Shown piece by piece: positions 1-8,968 of a DNA stretch of 64,000 nt. Made by a program: the position numbers and the translations under genes. Every line of letters starts with the position of its first letter. Within the stretch, counting starts at the first letter, position 1. Source of the stretch: Roseibium polysiphoniae (lineage in GTDB: Bacteria; Pseudomonadota; Alphaproteobacteria; Rhizobiales; Stappiaceae); contig NZ_JACYXJ010000006.1 of assembly GCF_014842925.1 (NCBI RefSeq), forward strand, positions 310,001-374,000, given 5' to 3'. Below the pieces are notes generated by a model, which made no database searches, had not been told where the DNA came from, and was given only the letters and a program-made list of their open reading frames with translations.

Positions 1-1
1 T

Positions 2-1219
2 GCCAACTCACCGTTGCTCAGCACGCTCTACGCCGCGCCGGGTAATGCCGGCATCGGCCAGGTTGCAACTCTTGTTTCTCTGGACGCAACCGATCATGCC
101 GCCGTGATTGAGTTCTGCCAGGAAAAGCAGATCGATCTGGTCGTTGTGGGCCCCGAAGCACCGCTTGTCGCCGGCCTGGTGGACGATCTGGAGGCTGCTG
201 GCATCAAGGCATTCGGCCCCAGCAAGGCCGCAGCTCAATTGGAAGGTTCGAAAGCCTTCACCAAAGGCGTTTGCGACGAAGCCGATATTCCAACGGCGGG
301 CTATGGCCGGTTCGACCAGAAGGAAGACGCACTCACCTACATTCGCGAAAAGGGTGCGCCGATCGTTGTCAAGGCTGACGGCCTGGCTGCCGGCAAAGGC
401 GTTGTCGTCGCCATGTCTGAAAAGGATGCACTGGAAGCCGTCGAAGCGTGCTTCGACGGAAGTTTCGGCGAGGCTGGCGCTGAAGTCGTCATTGAAGAGT
501 TCCTGGAAGGCGAAGAAGCCAGCTTCTTTGTCATCGTGGACGGCACGACCCCTCTCCCACTCGCGACGGCCCAGGACCACAAGCGCGCGTTCGACGGAGA
601 CACGGGCCCCAATACCGGTGGTATGGGGGCTTACTCGCCAGCACCGGTGATGAGCGAGGAGATGATCGAGCGCACGATGCGTGAGATTATCGACCCCACT
701 GTTGCGACCATGGCCAAACGTGGAACTCCCTTCAAAGGGGTTCTCTATGCCGGATTGATGATCACGGCCGACGGTCCAAAACTGATCGAGTACAATACGC
801 GCTTCGGCGATCCCGAGTGCCAGGTCATGATGCTTCGGCTGAAGGACGACATCCTCACTTTGATGCTCGCATCGGCCGAAGGCACTTTGAAGAACGTCAG
901 TGCCAGATGGCACGACGATGTCGCGCTCACGGTGGTCATGGCAGCAAATGGCTACCCGGGATCCTATGAAAAAGGCACCGAGATCCGCGGGCTTGCCGAA
1001 GCGTCGTCAGATGCTGACGTGGAGGTTTTTCATGCCGGGACCAAGTCAAGCGATGGCAAGGTCCTCGCAAATGGCGGCCGGGTTCTGAACATCACCGCAC
1101 GCGGCAAAACGGTGAAGGAAGCCCGAGAAAGGGCCTACGCAGCCGTCGGAAAGGTCGACTGGCCAGACGGATTTTGCCGAAGTGACATCGGCTGGCGTGC
1201 GATCGAGCGGGAAAGCTAA
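2..1219 (+). CDS. purD: Phosphoribosylamine--glycine ligase (5' partial)
   Basis: GAR synthetase joins glycine to phosphoribosylamine using ATP, the second step of cytosolic de novo purine synthesis. The frame is open from base 2, so the N-terminus (normally about 20 more residues, including the GGREHA region) lies outside the window. An internal ATG at 14 is not the true start. ATP-grasp signatures are visible: [12 protein letters not shown] (residues about 120-131), [12 protein letters not shown] and [11 protein letters not shown], the last carrying metal and substrate contacts. The protein ends with a normal purD C-terminal domain (DIGWRAIE). The dehalogenase gene follows about 90 bases downstream with its own Shine-Dalgarno sequence. 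Identification is by motif recognition and is secure. Only the 5' truncation by the window edge is unusual. Confidence 0.96.
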   Translation, partial: ANSPLLSTLYAAPGNAGIGQVATLVSLDATDHAAVIEFCQEKQIDLVVVGPEAPLVAGLVDDLEAAGIKAFGPSKAAAQLEGSKAFTKGVCDEADIPTAGYGRFDQKEDALTYIREKGAPIVVKADGLAAGKGVVVAMSEKDALEAVEACFDGSFGEAGAEVVIEEFLEGEEASFFVIVDGTTPLPLATAQDHKRAFDGDTGPNTGGMGAYSPAPVMSEEMIERTMREIIDPTVATMAKRGTPFKGVLYAGLMITADGPKLIEYNTRFGDPECQVMMLRLKDDILTLMLASAEGTLKNVSARWHDDVALTVVMAANGYPGSYEKGTEIRGLAEASSDADVEVFHAGTKSSDGKVLANGGRVLNITARGKTVKEARERAYAAVGKVDWPDGFCRSDIGWRAIERES

Positions 1220-1300
1220 AGCCTCGCCGCCCTTTGTCGGCAAAGCAGCCTTGCGCCGCGAACCACGCCCGTGCACCCTCCTGCTCATCGGACTTCCACG

Positions 1301-1306
1301 GGAGGG
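1301..1306 (+). promoter_or_regulatory. Shine-Dalgarno GGAGGG deciding a GTG start
   Basis: GGAGGG sits 5 bases before GTG 1312 and fixes the start of the haloacetate dehalogenase. The longer open frame from 1234 adds 26 residues that do not belong to the fold. Confidence 0.8.
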
Positions 1307-1311
1307 AATAC

Positions 1312-2223
1312 GTGTCAGACCCTGTTGTATTGCCGGAGCTTTTCCCCGGCTTTGAAATGCGTTGCATTGACTGTGATGGCTGTGAAATTCATTGCCGAAC
1401 TGGAGGTGACGGACCGCCCCTTCTGCTCGTCCATGGCTATCCGCAAAGCCATGCGATGTGGCACCAGATCGCTCCCGATCTCGCCCAGCGCTTCACACTG
1501 ATCCTTCCTGATCTTCCCGGCTATGGCCGAAGTTCCATTCCGGAACCAAGTGCTGATCATCACGCATATTCGAAGCGCGCCATGGCCAGCACGCTGCTCG
1601 TTCTCATGCGCAAGCTCGGGCATGAGCGTTTTCGATTGGTGGGGCACGATCGCGGCGCCCGTGTTTCCTATCGTATGGCGCTGGATCATCCAGACTGCGT
1701 CGAGCGGCTGGCGGTGCTCGATATCCTGCCGACCTATGACTATTGGCAGCGGATGGACCGGAATTTTGCCCTGAAGATCTACCACTGGGCATTTCTGGCG
1801 CAACCGGCTCCCTTCCCGGAAGAGCTCATTGCGGCCTCAGCAAGACGCTTTCTTGATCATACGCTGGCCAGCTGGACGGCTGACAAGTCGCTTGAGAGTT
1901 TTGGCGCGGAAGCGCTGCAACACTACCATGCGTTTTTCTCCCAACCGGACCGCATCGCTGCGACCTGCGAGGACTACAGGGCAGGCGCCACAATTGATGT
2001 CGATCATGATCGGCAGGACCTGGAAGCAGGAAACAAGGTGAAAGCGCCGCTCCTCGCCGTTTGGGGCGCCACGGGTATCGCGCAAGCGGGTGAAACACCT
2101 CTAGATGTCTGGGGGCGATGGGCCGACGACGTCTCGGGCGGTCCTGTCAAAGCCGGCCATTTCGTCACCGAGGAGAACCCCAAGGAGCTTCTTGGTATGC
2201 TCCTGCCGTTCTTAGAGCAGTAG
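1312..2223 (+). CDS. Haloacetate (fluoroacetate-type) dehalogenase, alpha/beta hydrolase
   Basis: An alpha/beta hydrolase of the fluoroacetate dehalogenase family, which displaces halide from haloacetates by Asp attack and hydrolyses the ester intermediate. The start chosen is GTG 1312 because GGAGGG (1301-1306) lies 5 bases upstream. A longer frame from 1234 has no such site. With this start the protein has 303 residues, the family length. It carries Asp113 in GHDRGAR with Arg114 and Arg117 (carboxylate binding), Asp137, His158-Trp159 (YHWAF) and Tyr222 (EDYRAG) as halide pocket, and His283 (AGHF). From memory, these sit at a constant offset of +3 from the residues described for Rhodopseudomonas RPA1163 (D110, R111, R114, D134, H155, W156, Y219, H280). 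The function call is inference from this residue set. The true substrate may be another haloacid or a small ester. Confidence 0.88.
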   Translation: MSDPVVLPELFPGFEMRCIDCDGCEIHCRTGGDGPPLLLVHGYPQSHAMWHQIAPDLAQRFTLILPDLPGYGRSSIPEPSADHHAYSKRAMASTLLVLMRKLGHERFRLVGHDRGARVSYRMALDHPDCVERLAVLDILPTYDYWQRMDRNFALKIYHWAFLAQPAPFPEELIAASARRFLDHTLASWTADKSLESFGAEALQHYHAFFSQPDRIAATCEDYRAGATIDVDHDRQDLEAGNKVKAPLLAVWGATGIAQAGETPLDVWGRWADDVSGGPVKAGHFVTEENPKELLGMLLPFLEQ

Positions 2224-2742
2224 GCGAACCTCCAGCGACGTGGTCCATGAACGGAGACTTCCGTTCCAAATTCTTAAGGAATCCAAGGTCTTTAACTTCC
2301 TTAGCTGCGTCGCCCAAGACGTGGACGAACCGCCCGTCGGTCACAAACCCTGCCTGCCTTGTCCACGCCCCAAACTCTAAGGGCGACAGTTGTTACATAG
2401 GAGATAAACCGTCGTTTACGCGACGGCATCTTCAGCTCTATGCACACATCCTTCTTGAGCGCTGCAAACAGAGGCGATGGCGTCTACAGGACAGTCAGTC
2501 ACCGACGGCAAGAATGTGTCAGGGTCCCATTTCTAAGTACTTGGAATATCCACGCTTTTGCTAACAAATTAACATGAGGATTCAAGAGAAGTTAACTTGT
2601 CTCGACTAGCTTGACGCTGACCGAAGCTCGTGTTCTTGACGATTTGTGACGGCCCCTGCGCGAAAAATCAGGGATTGCCACTCTCCTCCAGACCGGCCGT
2701 TTCGGAATGGATGGCAGCGCGAGGCTGCACGAGGAGTTTGTA
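2224..2742. other. Intergenic region, no gene seen
   Basis: About 520 bases between the dehalogenase and the GGDEF-EAL gene. No frame here reads like protein, and no tRNA, terminator with a T-run or convincing repeat was seen. The part from about 2560 to 2640 is richer in A and T and probably contains the promoter of the downstream gene, but I cannot assign boxes. Confidence 0.5.
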
Positions 2743-5700
2743 GTGGGCGTCAGAATTCAACCAGCTGAAGCCATCGAAAGCCGATCGGACGAAGAGCGCG
2801 GTTTTTCCGCGCGTCTCGACGCTATTATGCGCCACTGGAGCCGCAACGGCAGGCAGATCTCGAAGCCGCTCAAGGTCACATTCATCTGCTTTTTTGCCCT
2901 GACAGTCATCTCCTTGACGGGACTAAGGCTTTTCAGCGAATACCAGCACCTCACGCACCGCCTCGAAAAAACAATCGAAACGGCCAAGTCCTTTCTAAGC
3001 CATCAGCAGAAAATCGGAACAGACGGTCTGGAAAAAGGCCTGCTCGGACTTTCCGTCAATCAGCAACTGATCGACGCCTTTAAAAGCGATGACCCCTATG
3101 CGCTGCAGCAGGTGACCGCGCACCTGTTTCCGGAGATGACCGATCTACATCAGATCACGGAATTCAGCGTCTATAACTCGGATAAACATCGCATTATCAG
3201 CGCACACAAGGCGATTACGCGGCCTGATGATCAACCGAATTTCCTGCTTGGACTTGCAGCTGAGACGGAGAGCGTATCGCGTGGGCTCGAGCTTGGAGAT
3301 AACGGAACGACGACCATTTCCGCTGTGAGACCCTGGAGCGTGGATGGCAGGTTTCTTGGTTTCCTAAAGCTCGGCATGGAAATTCGCCGCCCTTTGGTAT
3401 TCATCGGCAGAACGCTTCAGGCCGACGTTATAGAGGTTCACAAGACGCGCAGCCTGATTCCCGGAACCGCGCCAGCTGATGCGCGAAACGGCTGGATCAC
3501 TTTCGGCAATGTGGCGTATCGCACGGTAGGTGAGACTGAGCTCCCCCCTCACATCGGCCCCCTCGTTGAAAGCGATCTCGATCAGCTTTCCCGGTTCGAC
3601 CGCATCGTTTTCGACGATGGCGCGGTAAAGATCGCCTATAGCTTCCCACTTTTGTTCGCGAATGGCGCAAGCAGCTCTCATCTTGTTTTGCTTCAGGACA
3701 TTACCCCTCAGGCGAAAGCCTTTGTGCTCCATACCGGTATTTCGCTGCTGATTGCTGGCCTGATCGCCTTTGCCGCCTGGCTCGTTTTCAATTGCCTCGC
3801 ACGCAACCTACAAGCTTCTGTCGTCAAGACCCGGCGCAAGCTGGAAGAGGAGGTCGAGGCCAATACCAACGCGCTGAAACACTCCCAGGACCGGTTGGTT
3901 GAGGCGCAAAAGATCGCGTCGCTGGGAAGCTGGGAACGCGACCTTCAGAACGGTTCGCTTTACTGGTCGAATGAAATGTACCGGATCGCCGGCCTGCCGC
4001 TCTCCCTCTCGTCCTTTGAAGCGCGTGAAGAGTTTTTCAAGCTGATCCCGCCCTGGCAACGCATGGCCGTCGAAACAGAGTTGGACCAAGCCATCCTGAA
4101 GTGCGGGCAGTTCAACTTCGAGCATCAGCTGATCCGGAAAGATGGCGAGACAAGGCATCTGCATGTCCGTGGCTATGTACAGGCCGGTGAAGATGGTGCC
4201 GCTGCAAAGGTGTTCGGCACGACACACGATGTGACCGAACACCACAACTCCCAGGAACGCAGCAAACGCCTAGCCAACATTCTCGAAGCATCGCTGAACG
4301 AAATCTACATCTTCGATCCGAAGACGCTGCTCTACCAACACGCCAATCAATGCGCACGCGACAACATCGGCTACTCGATGGAGGAGCTTGCAGATCTTCC
4401 AGCCTGGGAAGTTCTAGGCAACAATGACGAGCAGTTGCTGCGCGAAACCCTCCACCCTCTGCTTGATGGGGCGACGTCGCTACTCAGCCTGGAAGGCACG
4501 CATCGGCGCAAGGATGGCAGCGAATATCCGGTCGAAGTTCGCATCCAGCTTCACGAAACTCAGAACACCTCGTTGCTGGTTGCGATTTGCAACGATGTTA
4601 CTGAACGGACTGCACGAGAGCGCGAGACACAAGCTGCCCGCCATGCGGCGGAACGCATCGCCTATTTTGATGAGTTGACTGGACTGCCCAATCGCGCAGC
4701 CTGCCAGAACGACGCCGCAGTCGCCTTCGCCGAAAGCAATGAGTCCAAGCCCGCGTTCATCATCCATATGGATATCGACAATTTCAAACGCATCAACGAT
4801 ACGCTTGGGCATAGTGCCGGCGATGCATGTCTGGAGGAAACAGGCGAACGACTAAGAACCTGCTGCATCGATCTGGGCAAAGGCTATCGTTGGGGCGGCG
4901 ACGAGTTCGTCATCATTGCCGTCGATAGCGACGCCGACCCGGAGGAGCTTTGCCAGCGACTGAATATCGTCATGCGGGCGCCGATGGAGTTCGAAGGCAA
5001 CCAAATCTGGCCATCCGTCAGCCTTGGCGTTGCCTGTTGCCCAAATGATGGCGAGGACTTTGCGACGCTTCTCGTTCACGCTGATCTGGCACTGTATCGC
5101 TCGAAGGACGACGGCAAGGATCGCTGGAGCTACTTCACCAGCGACATGAAGATTGATAGCGACGAAGAAGCACGAATGGAGCAGGAACTGCGTCACGCGC
5201 TGCGCCGCGACGAGTTCTTCCTGGTGTTTCAGCCGCAGGTCAACATCAGAACTCAACAGGTGACTGGGATTGAAGCGCTCGTGCGGTGGCAGCACCCGAC
5301 GCGCGGCATGCTCGGCCCCGGCAGCTTTTTGCCGATTGTCGAAAAGACCAGCCTGGCGGCACCGCTGGGACAGGTGGTCATTGACAAGGCACTGGAGGCA
5401 GCAAGTATCTGGCAGGCATCCCAGCTGGACTTTGGCCGCATCGCCGTCAATCTGTCGCCCTCTCACCTCACCTCTGGAACCTTGCTCGACGACTTCAACA
5501 GCGCAATGGCCAAGCATGGTGTCCTTCCGGAGTTCATCACCGCCGAGGTGCTTGAATCTGTCTTCCTGGACAGCGAGCGCAGCAACAATTCCGAAGTCCT
5601 AGAAGAGTTGCACAATCTCGGGGTTCACATCGAACTCGACGACTTTGGAACCGGTTACGCATCCCTCTCGCATGTTGCGGATTTGCCGATCAACGGTCTC

Positions 5701-5961
5701 AAGATTGACCGTTCTTTCACCGCGCAAATCCTGACGGATGCGAAGAAGGAGATTGTGGTCAATCACCTCATCCATCTCGCGCGGTCGCTCGATATCGATA
5801 TCGTCTGCGAGGGCGTCGAGACCGACAGCCAGTTTGATCGCTTGCGCATGATGGGCAACTTTTCGGTACAGGGATATCTGATTGCCCGGCCGATGCCGTT
5901 CGAAAATATCTCAAACTGGCTCACGTCCGCCCAGGCAGACCTGTCTTTCGGATTGGCCTGA
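2743..5961 (+). CDS. Membrane-bound PAS-PAS-GGDEF-EAL protein
   Basis: A bifunctional-looking c-di-GMP enzyme at the inner membrane. GTG 2743 is preferred because GAGGAG (2731-2736) lies 6 bases upstream. ATG 2707 would add 12 residues. Order from the GTG: transmembrane segment 44-64, a periplasmic Cache-like sensor region to about 320, a second transmembrane segment 326-352, a short coiled coil, two PAS-like domains (about 383-503 and 506-620), GGDEF (motif at about 718-722) and EAL (EAL at 844-846, DDFGTG at about 966). Both catalytic signatures are intact, so diguanylate cyclase and phosphodiesterase activity are both possible. The inhibitory I-site RxxD is missing: the residues five before GGDEF read IDLG. 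Such tandem proteins often act mainly as phosphodiesterases, but direction and ligand cannot be read from sequence. Confidence 0.9.
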   Translation: MGVRIQPAEAIESRSDEERGFSARLDAIMRHWSRNGRQISKPLKVTFICFFALTVISLTGLRLFSEYQHLTHRLEKTIETAKSFLSHQQKIGTDGLEKGLLGLSVNQQLIDAFKSDDPYALQQVTAHLFPEMTDLHQITEFSVYNSDKHRIISAHKAITRPDDQPNFLLGLAAETESVSRGLELGDNGTTTISAVRPWSVDGRFLGFLKLGMEIRRPLVFIGRTLQADVIEVHKTRSLIPGTAPADARNGWITFGNVAYRTVGETELPPHIGPLVESDLDQLSRFDRIVFDDGAVKIAYSFPLLFANGASSSHLVLLQDITPQAKAFVLHTGISLLIAGLIAFAAWLVFNCLARNLQASVVKTRRKLEEEVEANTNALKHSQDRLVEAQKIASLGSWERDLQNGSLYWSNEMYRIAGLPLSLSSFEAREEFFKLIPPWQRMAVETELDQAILKCGQFNFEHQLIRKDGETRHLHVRGYVQAGEDGAAAKVFGTTHDVTEHHNSQERSKRLANILEASLNEIYIFDPKTLLYQHANQCARDNIGYSMEELADLPAWEVLGNNDEQLLRETLHPLLDGATSLLSLEGTHRRKDGSEYPVEVRIQLHETQNTSLLVAICNDVTERTARERETQAARHAAERIAYFDELTGLPNRAACQNDAAVAFAESNESKPAFIIHMDIDNFKRINDTLGHSAGDACLEETGERLRTCCIDLGKGYRWGGDEFVIIAVDSDADPEELCQRLNIVMRAPMEFEGNQIWPSVSLGVACCPNDGEDFATLLVHADLALYRSKDDGKDRWSYFTSDMKIDSDEEARMEQELRHALRRDEFFLVFQPQVNIRTQQVTGIEALVRWQHPTRGMLGPGSFLPIVEKTSLAAPLGQVVIDKALEAASIWQASQLDFGRIAVNLSPSHLTSGTLLDDFNSAMAKHGVLPEFITAEVLESVFLDSERSNNSEVLEELHNLGVHIELDDFGTGYASLSHVADLPINGLKIDRSFTAQILTDAKKEIVVNHLIHLARSLDIDIVCEGVETDSQFDRLRMMGNFSVQGYLIARPMPFENISNWLTSAQADLSFGLA

Positions 5962-6061
5962 TGCGGCCAGTAGGCGTGATCGACTAGGTTCGCCGATCAG
6001 GGATCTTGGCAAAGCCTGACCGTCATCCCATTATAACCGGGGTGTCAAAGGAAATCAGATC

Positions 6062-6910
6062 ATGAGCAAATTGCGCGTTGGCCTTGCACTGGGCGGCGGC
6101 GGCGCACGGGGTATGTCCCATATTCCTGTTCTCGAAGCTCTGGACGACCTCGGCGTCAAACCTCACGCGATTGCAGGAACGTCAATCGGCGCGATTTTTG
6201 GCGCCGCATATGCTGGCGGCCTGTCCGGTGCAGAAATCCGGGACATTGCCATGGAGACCTTTGGTGAGCGCAACAAGGTGCTTGCCTCCCTGTGGAAGCT
6301 GCGGCCTCGGAAACTTGCCGAACTTTTCGACGGCAACATGGTGCAATTTGATCCGCTGAAGGTCCTGCACGCATTCGTAGGCGACAACATTCCCGAGACG
6401 TTTGAAGATCTCTCAATTCCACTCAAGGTCCTTGCCACCGACTTTTACGGTGGTCGGGAAATAGACATCGAGAGCGGCCCGCTTATGCCCGCCGTCGCAG
6501 CTTCGATCGCGATACCGGCGATTTTCAAGCCGATCAAGCGGGAGGGCCGCATCCTTGTCGATGGCGGCGTCGTCAATCCGCTGCCGTTCGACCGTCTGCC
6601 CGACAGCTGTGATTTCATCCTCGCCGTCGATGTCGTTGGTTCGCCGGTCCCAAGACCGGGGCGGCAGTTGCCTACCTCAATGGATGCCCTGTTCGGCACC
6701 TCTCAGATCCTGATGCAGACAATCACCGCCGAGAAACTGAAAAGTAGATCACCTGATCTTTTGGTACGCCCCCCGGATGACAACATTCGCGTTTTGGATT
6801 TTCTCAAGACAAAACACATTCTGGATGTCGCCGCCCCCCTCAGCGAAACTGTCAAGCGTGGAGTTACTACTGCAATAGAAGCCCATGAACAGAACAGGAA
6901 TTTTGAGTAA
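6062..6910 (+). CDS. Patatin-like phospholipase, RssA type
   Basis: A 282-residue patatin-family serine lipid acyl hydrolase. The oxyanion-hole stretch GGGGARG lies near residue 11. The nucleophile elbow is GTSIG at 39-43 with Ser41, and the catalytic aspartate is Asp167 in DGGVVNP, giving the Ser-Asp dyad of the family. The length fits the short RssA/YlbK-like cytosolic bacterial patatins rather than large secreted ones. No signal peptide or membrane segment is seen. ATG 6062 follows AAAGGA at a suitable distance. It stands alone between the GGDEF-EAL gene and an AT-rich gap. The substrate is probably a phospholipid or lysophospholipid, but this is unproven for most relatives. Confidence 0.9.
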   Translation: MSKLRVGLALGGGGARGMSHIPVLEALDDLGVKPHAIAGTSIGAIFGAAYAGGLSGAEIRDIAMETFGERNKVLASLWKLRPRKLAELFDGNMVQFDPLKVLHAFVGDNIPETFEDLSIPLKVLATDFYGGREIDIESGPLMPAVAASIAIPAIFKPIKREGRILVDGGVVNPLPFDRLPDSCDFILAVDVVGSPVPRPGRQLPTSMDALFGTSQILMQTITAEKLKSRSPDLLVRPPDDNIRVLDFLKTKHILDVAAPLSETVKRGVTTAIEAHEQNRNFE

Positions 6911-6965
6911 ATACTCCTAGTTACTTTTCGGGATGCATTGATTTTTAATTTTAAAATAACTTGCT

Positions 6966-6986
6966 TTTAATTATTCGTTAATTAAA
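6966..6986. repeat. AT-rich inverted repeat upstream of orphan gene
   Basis: TTTAATTA (6966-6973) and TAATTAAA (6979-6986) are perfect 8-base arms around a 5-base centre, in the most AT-rich stretch of this part of the window. It could be an operator or a site for an AT-binding regulator. The role is inference. Confidence 0.4.
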
Positions 6987-6994
6987 TCAAACCA

Positions 6995-7014
6995 GTGTTG
7001 GGTTGATACAACAC
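6995..7014. repeat. Inverted repeat GTGTTG-N8-CAACAC
   Basis: Perfect 6-base arms at 6995-7000 and 7009-7014, ending 14 bases before the ATG of the small orphan gene. The position suits an operator or a leader hairpin. No binding protein can be named. Confidence 0.4.
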
Positions 7015-7028
7015 AAAGAGCACGCACA

Positions 7029-7373
7029 ATGACCCATCAACTGACCTCTGAAGAGTTGGAAGAATGTCCGGTCGACGAGCTGACGTTCGCTCGGCTTGTT
7101 AGCGCCTCTCTCACTGCTGCAAGCGATCTGGCTTGCGCACTGCCCGATGAGGACAGGAGCCGTCTGGCGGTTTTCTGTTACCGTCGCACCCATCTAAGAC
7201 GACTGGGCCTTGCTATTGCGGCCACATGCTCGAAGCGAGCACTCGTCGAGGAGAGCGGTCATGCGGGCGAATTGATCCACTTTCAGGCGCAGAACATGGA
7301 AGCAACGCTTGCGGGCGATCGCTATATGGCCCCGCGCCACGTTAAGCGCCCGGTCAGCCTTTACAACTGCTAG
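7029..7373 (+). CDS. Small hypothetical protein
   Basis: A 114-residue protein that I do not recognise. The N-terminal third is acidic (ELEECPVDEL) and the C-terminal part is basic and histidine-containing, ending in a cysteine (SLYNC). There is no signal peptide, membrane segment or obvious metal motif. It has helix-compatible alanine-rich stretches around residues 25-40 and 62-80. It is preceded by an AT-rich region with two inverted repeats and followed by a 13-base inverted repeat, so it is probably its own transcription unit. Codon use is like that of the neighbours, and no competing frame overlaps it convincingly. Real but functionally unknown is the most I can support. Confidence 0.6.
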   Translation: MTHQLTSEELEECPVDELTFARLVSASLTAASDLACALPDEDRSRLAVFCYRRTHLRRLGLAIAATCSKRALVEESGHAGELIHFQAQNMEATLAGDRYMAPRHVKRPVSLYNC

Positions 7374-7419
7374 ATCCATCCAGATATGGGTTTGGTACCT
7401 CCTCCCACCAGACCCCACC

Positions 7420-7464
7420 TGGCAACCGTTCCTTTCGTTTAGTCACCTCCCGGAACGGTTGCCA
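7420..7464. repeat. 13-base perfect inverted repeat, 19-base loop
   Basis: TGGCAACCGTTCC (7420-7432) is exactly complementary to GGAACGGTTGCCA (7452-7464). It lies 46 bases after the stop of the small orphan gene and about 100 before the next start. There is no T-run after either arm, so a standard terminator is unlikely. A transcript-stabilising hairpin or a protein-binding site is possible. Confidence 0.65.
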
Positions 7465-7565
7465 ACTTCTACCTCCTTCACGTTTCGCCTCTGCCGCGAA
7501 TTTGACCTTGCAATGCCCACGCGCAAGCTTACCATTTTGGAAGGCTGAAAAGCGGAGGGTATGCG

Positions 7566-8381
7566 ATGTTTAATGCAGCACAATTCCCCAATTTCGTGAA
7601 GATTGCAGCGCTTGCTACGGTGGGGATTGTAGGGTTCATGCAGCCCGCAGCGGCTGTTTGCCAGCTCGTGGCAGAAAACGCTCCGTTTGCGCCTGTGCGC
7701 GTCAAAACAGCTCTTGCGCCACATGAAATTCAAATTCGCTATATCGGCCACTCGACATTCGAAATCGAGACGCCCCAAGGGGTGCGCGTCGCGACGGACT
7801 ACAACGACAGCGTCCGTCCGGCCCAGCCGCCGACCGTTGCAACGATGAATGGGGCACATAGCACCCATTACAGCCTGATGCCCGATCCAGAGATCAAGCA
7901 TGTCCTTCCTGGCTGGAACAAGGATGGCGGGCCCATCGACCATGACTTGATTGTCAAAGATCTCCGCGTTCGGAATATCCAGACGAACATCCGTGGCTGG
8001 GACGGGGAAAGCCGGCGGCTGGGAAATTCGATCTTCGTGTTTGAAGTGGCCGATCTGTGCATTGCCCATCTTGGACACCTACATCACAGGCTTACCCAGG
8101 AAGATCTTACGCGGCTCGGTCAGATCGATATTGTATTTGCGGCTATCGACAATTCATCGACACTCAGGCTGGAGAGCCTGATCGATGTTCTGTCTGCGAT
8201 CTCACCTGCCATGGTCATCCCGATGCATTTCCACTTTCACGGTGCGCTCGAGGCGTTCATGGCCCGGGCAACAAGCGAAGGTTATGAGATCAAGATGGCG
8301 AAGGATCCTCAGCTGATCATCAGCCGGCAGCAGCTGCCGATCCAGAAAACAGCTTACATCATGATGCCTGGCGGGAGCTGA
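7566..8381 (+). CDS. Exported MBL-fold hydrolase-like protein, altered metal motif
   Basis: A 271-residue protein with an N-terminal hydrophobic signal (about residues 10-30, ending near PAAA). It is followed by a UlaG-type metallo-beta-lactamase fold beginning IRYIGHSTFEIE. ATG 7566 has GGAGGG at 7554-7559. An ATG at 7561 is in another frame. Family members coordinate two metals through HxHxDH. Here the corresponding place reads AHSTHYSLMPD, so the aspartate and one histidine are absent. A later GHLHH and a PMHFHFHG near the C-terminus still supply histidines. The fold assignment is fairly good. Activity and substrate are uncertain, and the protein may have lost or changed metal binding. It appears to be monocistronic and converges on rsmD. 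Confidence 0.75.
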   Translation: MFNAAQFPNFVKIAALATVGIVGFMQPAAAVCQLVAENAPFAPVRVKTALAPHEIQIRYIGHSTFEIETPQGVRVATDYNDSVRPAQPPTVATMNGAHSTHYSLMPDPEIKHVLPGWNKDGGPIDHDLIVKDLRVRNIQTNIRGWDGESRRLGNSIFVFEVADLCIAHLGHLHHRLTQEDLTRLGQIDIVFAAIDNSSTLRLESLIDVLSAISPAMVIPMHFHFHGALEAFMARATSEGYEIKMAKDPQLIISRQQLPIQKTAYIMMPGGS

Positions 8382-8413
8382 GGCAGGTTTACATTTCCGC
8401 CACCTATGCTCTT

Positions 8414-8968
8414 CTAGACGACCTTGAGAAAGAGGACCTGACTGTCTCCGACGACGCGGCGGTCGAGCTCTTCAAAGCCTTGGGGATGACTAACGTCAAC
8501 ACCTGCACGCTCCTCGACCACACAGACTGAGCCGGACTTCACCCAGCCGCCAGTGCCTGCAGTCAGCAGTGCCTTGTCTGCCATACCCTTCCCGTAAGGC
8601 GGGTCCGCAAACAAAAGATCGAACGGCTCGATGTTGCCAGCATCTCCCAGACGCGTTGCATCACGCCGAAAGATTTTCGCGACACCGTTCAGGCCGAGCG
8701 CTTCCATATTCCGTCTAATGACACCTCGTGCCTCTGCGCCCTCTTCGATGAAGGTGCAGTGGCGCGCGCCCCGGCTGAGTGCCTCCAGTCCGAGTGCGCC
8801 GCTGCCCGCGAAAAGATCAAGCACACGTGCGCCATCGACTTCAGTCTCCAGGCCATGAGCCAGTATGTTGAAGATCGTTTCGCGCAGGCGATCGCTAGTC
8901 GGCCGGGTGGCCTGAGTCTTGGGAGCGACGATAGCCGCTCCCTTGAAGCGTCCGGCAACGATCCTCAA
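8414..8968 (-). CDS. rsmD: 16S rRNA (guanine(966)-N(2))-methyltransferase
   Basis: RsmD methylates G966 of 16S rRNA at N2 during 30S assembly, using S-adenosylmethionine. The 184-residue protein shows the typical start MRIVAGRFKG, the Rossmann SAM motif DLFAGSGALGLEA and the catalytic DPPY in FADPPYGKGM. The length is close to the family norm of about 185-200. Its ATG overlaps the rluB stop by 4 bases (8965-8968), so it is the second gene of a translationally coupled rluB-rsmD pair on the minus strand. Both products modify rRNA, which fits the coupling. Confidence 0.95.
   Translation of the reverse strand: MRIVAGRFKGAAIVAPKTQATRPTSDRLRETIFNILAHGLETEVDGARVLDLFAGSGALGLEALSRGARHCTFIEEGAEARGVIRRNMEALGLNGVAKIFRRDATRLGDAGNIEPFDLLFADPPYGKGMADKALLTAGTGGWVKSGSVCVVEERAGVDVSHPQGFEELDRRVVGDSQVLFLKVV

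Noticed and set aside
8..913. Long minus-strand open frame (301 residues) across purD
   Set aside because: It lies opposite a clear purD gene with strong codon bias. The product has no recognisable motif and the frame is a by-product of that bias.
2118..2564. 148-residue plus frame overlapping the dehalogenase end
   Set aside because: It begins inside another gene in a different frame and has Arg/Pro/Ser-rich random composition.
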